A DNA stretch of 64,000 nt from Rhodophyticola sp017644125 (GCF_042140125.1 NZ_CP159473.1); one strand, 5' to 3'; positions 44,147 to 53,238 are shown, counted from the stretch's first letter. Made by a program: numbers and translations. The notes: a model not told the origin generated them from the sequence alone.

Positions 44147-44439
44147 GTGATGCCGCCACCCGCGCCGCCGCGCTTCTGAAAGAGCACCGCGAGAGCATCG
44201 ACCGGCTGGATGCGATCCTCGTCTACACGCTTGGCGAGCGGTTCAAGCGCACGCAGGCGGTGGGCCGCCTCAAAGCCGATCACGACCTTCCCCCGTCCGA
44301 CCCCGCGCGCGAAGCGCAGCAGATCGAACGGCTTGAAGACCTGGCGCGCCGGGCCGATCTGGACCCGGAATTCGCCAAGAAGTTTCTGAACTTCATCATC
44401 GCTGAAGTCATTCAGCATCACAAGAAACACCAGGAATAA
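44143..44439 (+). CDS. chorismate mutase, AroQ type
   Basis: 98-aa all-helical chorismate mutase converting chorismate to prephenate for Phe and Tyr synthesis. The first helix carries the active-site Arg and Lys pattern (HRESIDRLDAILVYTLGERFKRTQAVGRLK, cited in part) and later PAREAQQIERLEDLA and FLNFIIAEVIQHHKK. ATG overlaps the stop of the fourth GNAT gene (ATGA). Its position in the ffh-rpsP operon is common in Alphaproteobacteria. No regulatory domain is present. Confidence 0.93.
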   Translation: MSDAATRAAALLKEHRESIDRLDAILVYTLGERFKRTQAVGRLKADHDLPPSDPAREAQQIERLEDLARRADLDPEFAKKFLNFIIAEVIQHHKKHQE

Positions 44440-44479
44440 CAGGCATCTGCCTGTCCACGCCATCAAAGGAGATCACCCC

Positions 44480-44920
44480 ATGGCTATGAAGATCCGGCTC
44501 GCCCGCGGCGGCTCGAAAAAACGTCCCTTCTATCGCATCGTGGCCGCCGACAGCCGCATGCCCCGCGACGGGCGCTATATCGAGAAACTGGGCACCTATA
44601 ACCCGCTTCTGCCGAAAGACAGCGAAGAGCGCGTGAAGATGGATATGGAGCGCGTGCAGCACTGGCTGAACGAGGGCGCGCAGCCCACCGACCGCGTTTC
44701 CCGCTTTCTGGAAGCCGCCGGCGTGATCGAGAAGAAAGAGCGCGCGAACATGAAGAAGGCCGAGCCCGGCAAGAAGGCCATCGAACGCGCCGAAGAGAAG
44801 GCTGCGAAAGCTGCCGCCGCCGCCGAAGCGCCGGCCGAGGAGGAGGCCCCCGCGGAAGAGGCGGTCGTGGAAGAGACCGCGGCCGCGGACACGCCTGCCG
44901 AGGAAGAAAAGACCGAATAA
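44480..44920 (+). CDS. rpsP: 30S ribosomal protein S16
   Basis: 146-aa protein; the first 80 residues are canonical S16 (MAMKIRLARGGSKKRPFYRI, DGRYIEKLGTYNPL, RVQHWLNEGAQPTDRVSRFL). A 60-residue Ala- and Glu-rich tail follows, typical of the extended S16 found in many Rhodobacterales. A GGAG site precedes the ATG by about ten bases. It starts the rpsP-rimM-trmD-rplS ribosome-assembly block. Confidence 0.97.
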   Translation: MAMKIRLARGGSKKRPFYRIVAADSRMPRDGRYIEKLGTYNPLLPKDSEERVKMDMERVQHWLNEGAQPTDRVSRFLEAAGVIEKKERANMKKAEPGKKAIERAEEKAAKAAAAAEAPAEEEAPAEEAVVEETAAADTPAEEEKTE

Positions 44921-44987
44921 TCAGGTTGCGTGCGGCCCGGCCCCTGCCGGTCGGGCCGCACCCCCAATCAACCGGGACACCCCGTAT

Positions 44988-45128
44988 ATGTTTCGCCTGA
45001 TCCGTCTTGTCGCTCTGCTTCTGCTGGCCTTTCTGGCCGGTGTCCTGTTCGAGCGGAGCCACCAGCAGGGTCTGTGCGAGCGCTCCGGCGGCGCATGGAT
45101 GCGGGCCGGTTTCTGCGCGGAAGGTTAG
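44988..45128 (+). CDS. 46-aa membrane-anchored microprotein between rpsP and rimM
   Basis: 46-codon frame: hydrophobic helix (residues 2-22, MFRLIRLVALLLLAFLAGVL) followed by a short polar domain with two cysteines (Cys30, Cys43) and Trp37. It looks like a small inner-membrane protein with a periplasmic tail whose cysteines might bridge. rimM starts 3 bases after the stop, so it is co-translated in the ribosomal operon. It is too short for standard gene calling, and no family is assigned. Confidence 0.6.
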   Translation: MFRLIRLVALLLLAFLAGVLFERSHQQGLCERSGGAWMRAGFCAEG

Positions 45129-45131
45129 GCG

Positions 45132-45656
45132 ATGAAAGATCGGATCTGCGTCGGCGCCATCACGGGGTCCTTCGGGGTCAAGGGCGAGGCGCGGGTCAAG
45201 TCCTTCTGCGCCGATCCCGCCGCGATCGGAGATTACGGCCCGCTTTCCAGCGAGGATGGCAGCCGCAGCTTCACCCTGAAGATAACCCGCCCGGTCAAAA
45301 CCGGCTTCGCCGTGCGGCTTTCCGGCGTGACGAGCAAGGAACAGGCGGATGCGCTGCGTGGCACCCGGCTTTATGCGCCGCGCGACGCGCTTCCCGGCCT
45401 GCCCGACGACGAGTTCTACCACGCCGACCTGATCGGGCTGACGGTGCTCGACACCGGCGGCACCGATCATGGCAAGGTCCATGCTGTTCACAATCACGGG
45501 GCGGGCGATCTTCTGGAGCTTCGCCCCAAGGGCCGTAAAGGCGGCGTTCTTGTCCCCTTCACCCGGGACATCGTGCCGACGGTCGATCTGACATCCGGGC
45601 GGATCATCATCGACCCGCCGGAGGGGCTTTTCGACGATCCGGACAGCAGCACATGA
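45132..45656 (+). CDS. rimM: ribosome maturation factor RimM
   Basis: 174-aa 16S rRNA processing protein binding S19. The N-terminal beta-barrel (ICVGAITGSFGVKGEARVKSF, cited in part) and the C-terminal PRC-type barrel (DLIGLTVLDTGGTDHGKV, VPFTRDIVPTVDLTSGRIII) are both present. Its ATG follows the 46-aa frame by 3 bases and its stop overlaps the next gene (ATGA). The operon order rpsP-rimM-trmD is widely conserved. Confidence 0.96.
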   Translation: MKDRICVGAITGSFGVKGEARVKSFCADPAAIGDYGPLSSEDGSRSFTLKITRPVKTGFAVRLSGVTSKEQADALRGTRLYAPRDALPGLPDDEFYHADLIGLTVLDTGGTDHGKVHAVHNHGAGDLLELRPKGRKGGVLVPFTRDIVPTVDLTSGRIIIDPPEGLFDDPDSST

Positions 45657-46168
45657 CCCCGGCATTCGACAAGGTTCTGGTGGTCGGCGGAACCGGCATA
45701 CTGGCGGATGCAAGCCGCTGGATCGCGGGCCATTGCAATCACCTGACCCTGCTTGCCCGCAGGCCCGAGGCGCTTGCCAAGGAGCTTGGCGCGACGGCGG
45801 TGCCCATCGACTGGTCGGGGCCGGATGCCACTGGACGGCTTTCGGCTCTGCCCCGGGATTTCGACCTTGCGGTAAGCTGGCTTCATGATGCGGCCGCCTT
45901 TCTGGCCCGGCCGATCGAGGACTGCCTGAAACCGGGCGGGCGGTCGATCCGCGTTCACGGCTCCCGGTCCGCCGATCCCCACACCCGCGCGGCACGCGAC
46001 CCGGACCCCCGCCCGGATGTCGCCCGGCAGGTGGTGATCCTCGGCTGGCATCCCGAACCGGGAGACGGCCAGCGCTGGCTCAGCAATGCGGAGATCAGCG
46101 CCGGTGTCGTCGCGGCCATCCGCGAGCCCGTTTTCGAGGCCCTGACCATCGGAGGCGCAAGTGGCTGA
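45653..46168 (+). CDS. Rossmann-fold dehydrogenase-like protein
   Basis: 171-aa protein with an N-terminal nucleotide-binding loop KVLVVGGTGILADASRW and alternating strands typical of short-chain dehydrogenases, but lacking the YxxxK catalytic pair and shorter than classical members. Function is unknown. It overlaps rimM by 4 bases (ATGA) and trmD by 8 bases, so it is deeply embedded in the ribosomal operon, an unusual place for a dehydrogenase. Confidence 0.75.
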   Translation: MTPAFDKVLVVGGTGILADASRWIAGHCNHLTLLARRPEALAKELGATAVPIDWSGPDATGRLSALPRDFDLAVSWLHDAAAFLARPIEDCLKPGGRSIRVHGSRSADPHTRAARDPDPRPDVARQVVILGWHPEPGDGQRWLSNAEISAGVVAAIREPVFEALTIGGASG

Positions 46169-46991
46169 TGCGCCCAGATCCCATGGCCGGCTGTCGATTT
46201 CGGCCAGCGCGACGCCCCGCGATCTGCTGACGCCCTCGCCTCGCCTGAAGGGCGCATGGACGGCCAAAGTGATCACCCTTTTCCCCGAGATGTTTCCCGG
46301 TGTCCTTGGGGCATCGCTGACGGGCAAGGCCCTGCAGGACGGGCTCTGGGCGCTGGAGACGGTCGATCTGCGCGCCTTCGGCACGGGCAAGCACCGCAAT
46401 GTGGACGACACGCCCGCAGGCGGCGGCGCGGGTCTGGTGATGCGCCCGGACGTGCTTGGCCGCGCGCTTGGCATGGCCGCGCGCGGCACACCGGACGATC
46501 CGGAGCGCTGGCCGCGCGTGTATCTTTCTCCGCGCGGCAAACCCTTCACCCAGAAAGACGCGCAACGGTTTTCGCAGGCCGAGGGCATCACGCTGCTCTG
46601 CGGGCGGTTCGAAGGCGTGGACCAGCGGGTGATCGAGCATTTCGGGCTGGAGGAGATCTCCATCGGCGACTTTGTCCTCACCGGCGGAGAGATCGCGGCA
46701 CAAGCCTTGATTGATGCCACCGTCCGGCTTATACACCGCGTGCTTGGGAATCAGGCATCGACGGAGGAGGAGTCCTTCTCCGAAGGTCTGCTGGAACACC
46801 CGCATTATACGAAACCGGCCGTCTGGGAAGGCCGCGAGATACCTGAGATTCTCCTTTCAGGCCATCACGCGAAAATCGCCCACTGGCGGAAGGCCATGGC
46901 CGAAAGGCTGACCAAGGAACGTCGCCCTGACCTCTGGCGGGCTTATCTTGCGGCGCAGGATAGGGACCCGGACGGAGACCAAGAGCTCTGA
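46161..46991 (+). CDS. trmD: tRNA (guanine(37)-N1)-methyltransferase TrmD
   Basis: 276-aa SAM-dependent enzyme of the SPOUT class that methylates G37 to prevent frameshifting. Signatures: TAKVITLFPEMFPGVLG, TPAGGGAGLVMRPDVL, LLCGRFEGVDQRV and SIGDFVLTGGEIAA (trefoil knot). A GTG at 46161 is the start; an N-terminal extension of about 30 residues before the core (MADAPRSHGRLSISASATPR) is typical of Rhodobacterales TrmD. Confidence 0.96.
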   Translation: MADAPRSHGRLSISASATPRDLLTPSPRLKGAWTAKVITLFPEMFPGVLGASLTGKALQDGLWALETVDLRAFGTGKHRNVDDTPAGGGAGLVMRPDVLGRALGMAARGTPDDPERWPRVYLSPRGKPFTQKDAQRFSQAEGITLLCGRFEGVDQRVIEHFGLEEISIGDFVLTGGEIAAQALIDATVRLIHRVLGNQASTEEESFSEGLLEHPHYTKPAVWEGREIPEILLSGHHAKIAHWRKAMAERLTKERRPDLWRAYLAAQDRDPDGDQEL

Positions 46992-47040
46992 GGGGACATC
47001 ACATTCGCGGGCAAACCGTGATCATATATGGAGAGTTGCG

Positions 47041-47424
47041 ATGAATCTGATCGCACAGATCGAGGCGGAACAAGTTGCCGCCCTCGGGGCGGATATCCCC
47101 GATTTCAAGGCCGGCGACACCGTTCGCGTCGGCTACAAGGTGACCGAGGGCACCCGCTCTCGCGTTCAGAATTACGAAGGCGTCTGCATCGCCCGCAAGA
47201 ACGGCGACGGCATCTCCGGCTCCTTCACCGTCCGCAAGATCAGCTTCGGCGAAGGTGTGGAGCGGGTCTTTCCGCTGCATTCGACCAACATCGAGTCGAT
47301 CACCGTTGTGCGCCGCGGCCGGGTCCGTCGCGCGAAGCTCTACTATCTGCGCTCGCGCCGGGGCAAATCGGCCCGGATCGCCGAGGATTCCCACTACAAG
47401 CCCAAATCTGGCGCTGAAGCGTAA
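47041..47424 (+). CDS. rplS: 50S ribosomal protein L19
   Basis: 127-aa L19 with the standard motifs FKAGDTVRVGYKVTEGTRSRVQ, RKISFGEGVERVFPLHS and RRAKLYYLRSRRGKSARI. ATG at 47041 has GGAGA eight bases upstream. It follows trmD by 49 bases and precedes rpmE by 11 bases. Confidence 0.98.
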   Translation: MNLIAQIEAEQVAALGADIPDFKAGDTVRVGYKVTEGTRSRVQNYEGVCIARKNGDGISGSFTVRKISFGEGVERVFPLHSTNIESITVVRRGRVRRAKLYYLRSRRGKSARIAEDSHYKPKSGAEA

Positions 47425-47435
47425 GGAGCGGCGAG

Positions 47436-47657
47436 ATGAAAAAAGACATCCATCCCGACTATCACGTCATCGACGTCAAGATGACGAATGGCGATATCGT
47501 GCAAATGAAATCCACCTGGGGCGCGGAGGGCGACACGCTCTCGCTCGACATCGACCCTTCGGTGCATCCAGCCTGGACCGGCGGCAGTTCCCGCCTGATG
47601 GATACCGGCGGGCGCGTATCGAAGTTCAAGAAGAAATACGAAGGCCTCGGGTTCTGA
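47436..47657 (+). CDS. rpmE: 50S ribosomal protein L31
   Basis: 73-aa L31. The N-terminus MKKDIHPDYHVIDVKMTNGD and C-terminal SRLMDTGGRVSKFKKKYEG are characteristic. The zinc-binding cysteines of the C+ form are absent, so it is the zinc-free type (L31 C-). It is the last gene before a strong terminator. Confidence 0.96.
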   Translation: MKKDIHPDYHVIDVKMTNGDIVQMKSTWGAEGDTLSLDIDPSVHPAWTGGSSRLMDTGGRVSKFKKKYEGLGF

Positions 47658-47682
47658 TCTCCCGGCTGTCTTCGAAATTCAG

Positions 47683-47713
47683 AAACGCCATCCCGGACCG
47701 GGGTGGCGTTTTT
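47683..47713 (+). terminator. intrinsic terminator of the ffh-rpmE operon
   Basis: 12-base stem (47683-47694 with 47700-47711, one G-U pair) followed by a T run, 25 bases after the rpmE stop. Confidence 0.9.
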
Positions 47714-47908
47714 CCGTTCGGGCGCCCGCAAAAGCCGCATCCCGGCTGATCGGTGCCGGCCGCGCGCCCGAAAGTGACCTCCAAGCCATCATATATGGGC
47801 CATCCGCGGCTTTCCGCTTAACACCCGTCCAACCCTTCCCTATATTCGCGCCTCACAGGCGCCCCACCAAATGAGGGTGCATTTCACGGGTAACGCGAGG
47901 GGCTCACC

Positions 47909-48718
47909 GTGGCGCATATCATTGTTTTGGGGAACGAAAAGGGTGGTTCGGGCAAGTCCACGACTGCCATGCACATCGCGACCGCACTGGCGCGGATGGG
48001 GCATACGGTGGGGGCGCTGGATCTGGACCTGCGCCAGCGCAGTTTTCATCGCTATATCGAGAACCGGCAGAACACCATCGCCGCGCGTGACCTGGGCGTC
48101 GCTTGCCCGCTTCTGATGGAACTGCCGCAGATCAGCCCGGAGCAGCTTGGCGAAGGCGAAAATATCTATGATCGCCGCCTGTCTGCCGCAGTCGCCGATC
48201 TTGAGGGACGGTGCGATTTCATCGTGATCGATTGTCCGGGCTCCCACACCCGGCTAAGCCAGGTCGCCCACAGCCTGGCGGACACGCTGGTCACGCCGAT
48301 GAATGACAGCTTCGTCGATTTTGATCTGCTGGCCCGGGTCGACCCGGAGACCTATGAAATTCGCGGCCCCTCCGTCTATTCCGAAATGGTCTGGCATGCC
48401 CGCCAGCTTCGCGCCAAGGCCGGGTTGAACCCGATCGACTGGATCGTGGTGCGCAACAGGCTGGGCGCGCAGCAGATGCACAACAAACGCAAGGTGGGCG
48501 GCGCGCTCGACCGGCTTGCAAGCCGTATCGGCTTTCGCGTCGGCACGGGGTTTTCCGAGCGCGTGATCTTCCGTGAATTGTTCCCCACCGGCATGACCCT
48601 TCTGGATCTGCGCGAACTGGGGGTCGAGCGGCTGAACATCTCCAATCTCGCCGCACGGCAGGAGGTGCGGGATCTGATGGCGTGTTTGAACCTGCCCGGC
48701 GTCGAAATCGACTTCTGA
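47909..48718 (+). CDS. mipZ: division-plane positioning ATPase MipZ
   Basis: 269-aa ParA/MinD-family ATPase forming polar gradients that inhibit FtsZ, so cells divide at mid-cell; found in Alphaproteobacteria. The deviant Walker A GNEKGGSGKST is at residues 8-18, with DLDLRQRSFHRYIENR, VIDCPGSHTRLS and NRLGAQQMHNKR. The start is GTG (47909), giving the canonical MAHIIVLGNEKGG beginning. It is monocistronic, flanked by terminators. Confidence 0.94.
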   Translation: MAHIIVLGNEKGGSGKSTTAMHIATALARMGHTVGALDLDLRQRSFHRYIENRQNTIAARDLGVACPLLMELPQISPEQLGEGENIYDRRLSAAVADLEGRCDFIVIDCPGSHTRLSQVAHSLADTLVTPMNDSFVDFDLLARVDPETYEIRGPSVYSEMVWHARQLRAKAGLNPIDWIVVRNRLGAQQMHNKRKVGGALDRLASRIGFRVGTGFSERVIFRELFPTGMTLLDLRELGVERLNISNLAARQEVRDLMACLNLPGVEIDF

Positions 48719-48739
48719 GCCTCCCTCGGGGCACATGAA

Positions 48740-48768
48740 AACGGCCCCGCGCACTGCGGGGCCGTTTC
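48740..48768. terminator. bidirectional terminator between mipZ and phoX
   Basis: 12-base perfect stem (48740-48751 with 48757-48768), 5-base loop; T-rich on both strands. The genes converge here. Confidence 0.9.
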
Positions 48769-48787
48769 CGTTTCAGGATATCGGGGG

Positions 48788-50809
48788 TCAGACGCCGATC
48801 TGGCCGCCACCCTGTTTGGTCACCACCACGACCGACGGGCGCGGCGGCATGCCTTCGGCGAAATCGGGCCAGCGGGTGGCCGGATCTTCGAAGGTCGAAT
48901 CCCGCTCGAACCCGACGAAATCGTTTGTTCCGTCCGTGCCCGGATGCTGAACCGCGAGGAAGAGCGTTTCGGAGTTGTCTGCGAAATACGGCCCGCAAAG
49001 CTCCCCGCCCACCGGGCAGCGGAAGAAGAGCTTCGAGTGACCGCGCAGCTCGCCTTCGGTCTCCAACGCATAGAGACCGTCGGATTTGCCGGTGCGGCCC
49101 CAGCCCGATCCCTGGTCGGTCGAGATCCACAGACGGCCGATATCGTCCAGCGCGCAGTTGTCGGGGGAGCCGAACCATCCGCTTTCGGAAGTCTCGGGGT
49201 TCCACACCGCACCGACCTCGGCGATGTTCGGGTCACCGCATTGCACCAGAATATCCCAGGTGCCGGTGGTGGCCGCGTGATCGTCGCCCGCCTCGTTCAT
49301 CTGCAGGATATGACCGAAATTGCTTTCCGGGCGCGGGTTGACGGCATCCACCTGCTCCGGCGTGCGGCGCGAGTTGTTGGTCAGCATGACAAAGACGGCG
49401 CCATCGCCCCGCGGCTCGATATCTTCCGGCCGGTCCATCGGCGTCGCGCCCAGAAGGTCCGCCGCCAGACGGGTGTCGATCATCACGTCTGCCTGGCTGT
49501 TGAAGCCGTTTTCCGCGGTCAGCGGGCCCTCGCCATGGACAAGCGGCATCCACTCATAGCTGCCGTCGTCATTGTAGCGCGCCACGTAGAGCGTGCCTTC
49601 GGACAGAAGCTGCATATCCTGCGCCTTGTCGCCGGACACGGTGCCCGCGGACACGAACTTGTAGACATAGTCGAAGCGGTTGTCGTCGCCGGTATAGATC
49701 ACCACCTGACCCGACGGTGCGATGGTGGATTCGGCGCCTTCATGACGGAACCGGCCAAGCGCGGTGTGCTTGACGGGGGTGGAGGTCGGGTCCATCGGGT
49801 CGACCTCCACGATCCAGCCGAACCGGTTGGACTCGTTGGGTTCGACATCAATGTTGAACCGGTCGTGATATCTGCCCCAGGCATACCAGCGGCCCGGCAC
49901 GCCATAGCGGCCCATGCTTTCGGCCTCGGCCTGCGCGGAGAGATCCGGGTCGCCGTCGCCATCGACCGTGTCGGTCCAGAAATAGCCGTGGAAGTTCTCC
50001 TCGGCCATCAGGTAGGTGCCCCACGGGGTGATCCCGCCAGCGCAGTTGTTGATGGTGCCGTTCACGGCCAGGCCGGTCGGGTCCGCGCCCGTCATCATCC
50101 GCGCATGCCCGGCGGCGGGCCCGTCAATGGTCATCGGGGTGTCGGCGGTGATCCGGCGGTTGTATTCGCTGTCGAGCACGACGGACCATTTGCCGTCATC
50201 GCCTTTCACGATCTCGAAGACCGACCCGCCATGGGCGGCCATTTCGATATTCACCAGCTCTTCGGTCATGCCCTGGAACCCGTCGCGATCCTGCCGGCCC
50301 AGACCCGGGAACATCACCTCTTCATTGGTGTATTCATGGTTCACGCACAGGATACCGCGACCGGGCTCAAGCTCCACAAAGCCCACATAGTCGTTGTTGT
50401 AGCCAAAGCGGCGCGCCTGATCTTCCGCCGACTGGCTCTGCGGATCGAACTCGGCCATGTCGGGGAAAATCGGATCGCCCCAACGGATCAGGATATCGGC
50501 GTTGTAACCATTGGCGATGTGATGGTTCACGTCGTTGCCCCAGGGCAGCTCTTCAAAGACATACCGGCTGTCGGCGGCGGTTGCGGCGGCGGCGCGGCCC
50601 GGGGCCACGATGGCCGAGGTGCCGAAGAGTGCAGTGGTCGCGGAGACCGCCAATGCGCCGCGCATCACGTCGCGGCGGCCATAGCGGCGGTTGATCACAT
50701 CGCCGATGGTGTTGCCGAGATTGGGGTTTGTCGGGATGTCGTCGAAGGCTTCGAAGGCTTCGGCCTTGTTGCCGTAGTCATCACTGCTGATGATGTCGTC
50801 ACGTTTCAT
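48788..50809 (-). CDS. phoX: PhoX-family alkaline phosphatase, Tat-exported
   Basis: 673-aa periplasmic phosphatase of the PhoX/DUF839 family, which use calcium and iron to release phosphate from organic esters. The N-terminus contains a twin-arginine signal (NRRYGRRDVMRGALAVSATT, about residues 40-59). Landmarks include GRGILCVNHEYTNEEVMFPG, NNCAGGITPWGTYLMAEENFHGY and GDDNRFDYVYKFVS. ATG at 50809 has GGGAGG seven bases upstream. A Pho-box-like repeat lies about 90 bases upstream, consistent with phosphate regulation. Confidence 0.9.
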   Translation of the reverse strand: MKRDDIISSDDYGNKAEAFEAFDDIPTNPNLGNTIGDVINRRYGRRDVMRGALAVSATTALFGTSAIVAPGRAAAATAADSRYVFEELPWGNDVNHHIANGYNADILIRWGDPIFPDMAEFDPQSQSAEDQARRFGYNNDYVGFVELEPGRGILCVNHEYTNEEVMFPGLGRQDRDGFQGMTEELVNIEMAAHGGSVFEIVKGDDGKWSVVLDSEYNRRITADTPMTIDGPAAGHARMMTGADPTGLAVNGTINNCAGGITPWGTYLMAEENFHGYFWTDTVDGDGDPDLSAQAEAESMGRYGVPGRWYAWGRYHDRFNIDVEPNESNRFGWIVEVDPMDPTSTPVKHTALGRFRHEGAESTIAPSGQVVIYTGDDNRFDYVYKFVSAGTVSGDKAQDMQLLSEGTLYVARYNDDGSYEWMPLVHGEGPLTAENGFNSQADVMIDTRLAADLLGATPMDRPEDIEPRGDGAVFVMLTNNSRRTPEQVDAVNPRPESNFGHILQMNEAGDDHAATTGTWDILVQCGDPNIAEVGAVWNPETSESGWFGSPDNCALDDIGRLWISTDQGSGWGRTGKSDGLYALETEGELRGHSKLFFRCPVGGELCGPYFADNSETLFLAVQHPGTDGTNDFVGFERDSTFEDPATRWPDFAEGMPPRPSVVVVTKQGGGQIGV

Positions 50810-51274
50810 GAAGGGCCTCCCTGTGGCGCTGAACGCAATGCTGCATGGGGAGCGGTCCCGGAGCATCCCGGACCGCGCGCGGTTGTTAGACCGCAGGATT
50901 GTAACGGGGTCGTAACAAGGTTTCCGGTTCCGGCCTCCGATGGGAGGAAACGGCCCGGCAGATACATCCCCGACACCGCGAAGTCTGCCTCAACGCGGCG
51001 GGCCGGAGCAAATGAAGCGGGAAGAGAGCCTTGGAAATACAGCGGTTTTCCGCCTGTCCGGCGGAGAGGTGCCGCCGATGGCCGGCAGAGGAAAAGCCGG
51101 GCATGGGGGCCGGTGAAGAAACATCCTATCGCGGGGAGAGCCGCGCCCTATTGCCGCCGTTCGGCGCACCGGAGAAACGGACCCACCGGGATCGCATGAC
51201 CGCGGGCAGACAGGGTGAGGGACCGTGGTTCACCATCGCCGGATCGCTCGGGCCTGCCGGGGCGGTTCAATGAA
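50810..51274 (-). other. long non-coding stretch between phoX and rpsA
   Basis: 465 bases without a convincing gene. Open frames exist but have implausible residue composition. It contains the phoX leader, the Pho-box-like repeat at 50901-50918 and the end of the rpsA region; I see no RNA gene in it. Confidence 0.6.
50901..50918 (-). promoter_or_regulatory. Pho-box-like direct repeat upstream of phoX
   Basis: Minus strand reads TTGTTAC-GACC-CCGTTAC: two 7-base units spaced by 4 bases, the geometry of a PhoB box, each matching the CTGTCAT consensus at four positions. It lies 92 bases upstream of the phoX start. A similar unit occurs before the phytase-like gene. Confidence 0.35.
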
Positions 51275-51303
51275 AAAGGCCCCGTCACATGGACGGGGCC
51301 TTT
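51275..51303 (-). terminator. intrinsic terminator of rpsA
   Basis: 12-base perfect stem (51275-51286 with 51292-51303) and 5-base loop, followed by a T run on the minus strand, 24 bases after the rpsA stop. Confidence 0.92.
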
Positions 51304-51327
51304 CGGATTTTTCGGAGCTCGGGTCGC

Positions 51328-53013
51328 TCAGTCGTCGTCGCCCTTCTTCAGCGCCGCGCCCAGAATGTCTCCAAGCGATGCGCCGCTGTCGGACGAGCCG
51401 AACTGCTCGACGGCTTCCTTTTCCTCGGCGATCTCGCGCGCCTTGATCGACAGACCGAGACGGCGGGTCTTGGCATCCACGTTGGTCACGCGGGCATCGA
51501 CCTTGTCACCGATCTGGAACCGTTCGGGACGCTGCTCGGCCCGGTCACGGCTGAGGTCGCTGCGGCGGATGAAGGATTTCATGCCTTCATACTCCACCTC
51601 GATCCCGCCATCCTCGATCGCGGTCACGGTCACCGTCACGACGGAGCCGCGCTTGACCCCATCGACAACCTCGGCGAACGGGTCACCCTCCACGGCCTTG
51701 ATCGAAAGGCTGATGCGCTCCTTGTCGGTATCAACCTCGGAGACCACGGCCTGAACCACATCCCCCTTGCGGTAGTTGCCGATCACATCCTCGCCACGAC
51801 CTTCCCATGTCAGATCCGACAGGTGCACCATGCCGTCGATGTCGTTGTCGAGACCCACGAACAGACCGAATTCGGTGATGTTCTTGACCTCGCCCTCGAC
51901 CTGCGTGCCCACGGGATACTGCTCTTCGAACACTTCCCACGGGTTCCGCATGGTCTGCTTCAGGCCAAGCGACACGCGGCGTTTCGCGGTATCGATTTCC
52001 AGCACCATGACTTCGACTTCCTGAGAGGTCGACACGATCTTGCCGGGATGCACGTTCTTCTTGGTCCAGGACATCTCGGAGACGTGAACCAGCCCTTCGA
52101 CACCGGGCTCCAGTTCCACGAAGGCACCGTAATCGGTGATGTTGGTCACGCGGCCGGTATGGGTGCTGTCGAGCGGATACTTGCTCTCGACCGAATCCCA
52201 CGGATCGTCCTGCAGCTGCTTCATGCCGAGGCTGATACGATGGGTTTCCTTGTTGACCTTGATGACCTGCACCTTGACGGTTTCGCCGATGGACAGAACC
52301 TCTTTGGGGTCGTTCACGCGGCGCCACGCCATGTCGGTGACATGAAGAAGGCCGTCCACACCGCCAAGGTCCACGAAGGCCCCGTATTCGGTGATGTTCT
52401 TGACCACGCCGTCGACCACGTCGCCCTCGGCCAGCTTGCCGATGACCTCGGCGCGCTGCTCGGCACGGCTCTCTTCAAGAATCGCACGGCGGGAGACGAC
52501 GATGTTGCCCCGGCGACGGTCCATCTTGAGGATCTGGAACGGCTGCTTGAGGCCCATCAGCGGGCCCGCGTCGCGCACCGGGCGGACATCGACCTGAGAG
52601 CCGGGCAGGAACGCAACCGCGCCGCCCAGATCCACGGTGAACCCACCCTTGACCCGGCCGAAGATCGCGCCTTCGACGCGGTTTTCATCGGCATAGGCTT
52701 TTTCCAGACGATCCCACGCGGCCTCGCGGCGGGCCATCTCATGGGACAGCACTGCCTCGCCCCGGGCGTTTTCGACATTGCGAAGGTAAACCTCCACCTC
52801 GTCGCCCACGCTGATCTCGGGGGCCTCGCCGGGATTTGCGAATTCCTTCAGATCGACACGGCCTTCCATCTTGTAGCCGACATCGATGATGGCCTGGCCT
52901 GCCTCGACGGCGATGACCTTGCCTTTGACAACGCTGCCCTCTTCGGGCGTGTCAATTTCGTAGCTTTCGTTCAGGAGGGCTTCGAATTCCTCCATGGTTG
53001 CTTTAGCGCACAT
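51328..53013 (-). CDS. rpsA: 30S ribosomal protein S1
   Basis: 561-aa S1 that helps mRNA bind the ribosome. Six S1 RNA-binding repeats of about 75 residues are visible, each with the GxVxxI...GxFVxL pattern (for example VKNITEYGAFVDLGGVDGLLHVTD and VTNITDYGAFVELEPGVEGLVHVS, cited in part). The start MCAKATMEEFEALLNES is the Rhodobacterales form. An autoregulated leader is common but not visible here. cmk is upstream but separated by a secreted-protein gene. Confidence 0.97.
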   Translation of the reverse strand: MCAKATMEEFEALLNESYEIDTPEEGSVVKGKVIAVEAGQAIIDVGYKMEGRVDLKEFANPGEAPEISVGDEVEVYLRNVENARGEAVLSHEMARREAAWDRLEKAYADENRVEGAIFGRVKGGFTVDLGGAVAFLPGSQVDVRPVRDAGPLMGLKQPFQILKMDRRRGNIVVSRRAILEESRAEQRAEVIGKLAEGDVVDGVVKNITEYGAFVDLGGVDGLLHVTDMAWRRVNDPKEVLSIGETVKVQVIKVNKETHRISLGMKQLQDDPWDSVESKYPLDSTHTGRVTNITDYGAFVELEPGVEGLVHVSEMSWTKKNVHPGKIVSTSQEVEVMVLEIDTAKRRVSLGLKQTMRNPWEVFEEQYPVGTQVEGEVKNITEFGLFVGLDNDIDGMVHLSDLTWEGRGEDVIGNYRKGDVVQAVVSEVDTDKERISLSIKAVEGDPFAEVVDGVKRGSVVTVTVTAIEDGGIEVEYEGMKSFIRRSDLSRDRAEQRPERFQIGDKVDARVTNVDAKTRRLGLSIKAREIAEEKEAVEQFGSSDSGASLGDILGAALKKGDDD

Positions 53014-53238
53014 GCGTTTTAACGTTCCTTATCAGGGTTTTATCTGGCCGCGCGGTTGTCTCCGCCGGTCTTTGGGGTTGGTCTTTGACACGCATTGCCG
53101 GAAAACGATCAGGGCCGGGGGAGACCCGACCCTGCTCGATCCGCGGCGTTGCCCGCCGACTTGACGCGGCTGCTATACCCCGGCGGGCCCTTGCTGGCAA
53201 GGGCTTCGGCACAATTGGCGGATGGCGCTTCCCGGTAT

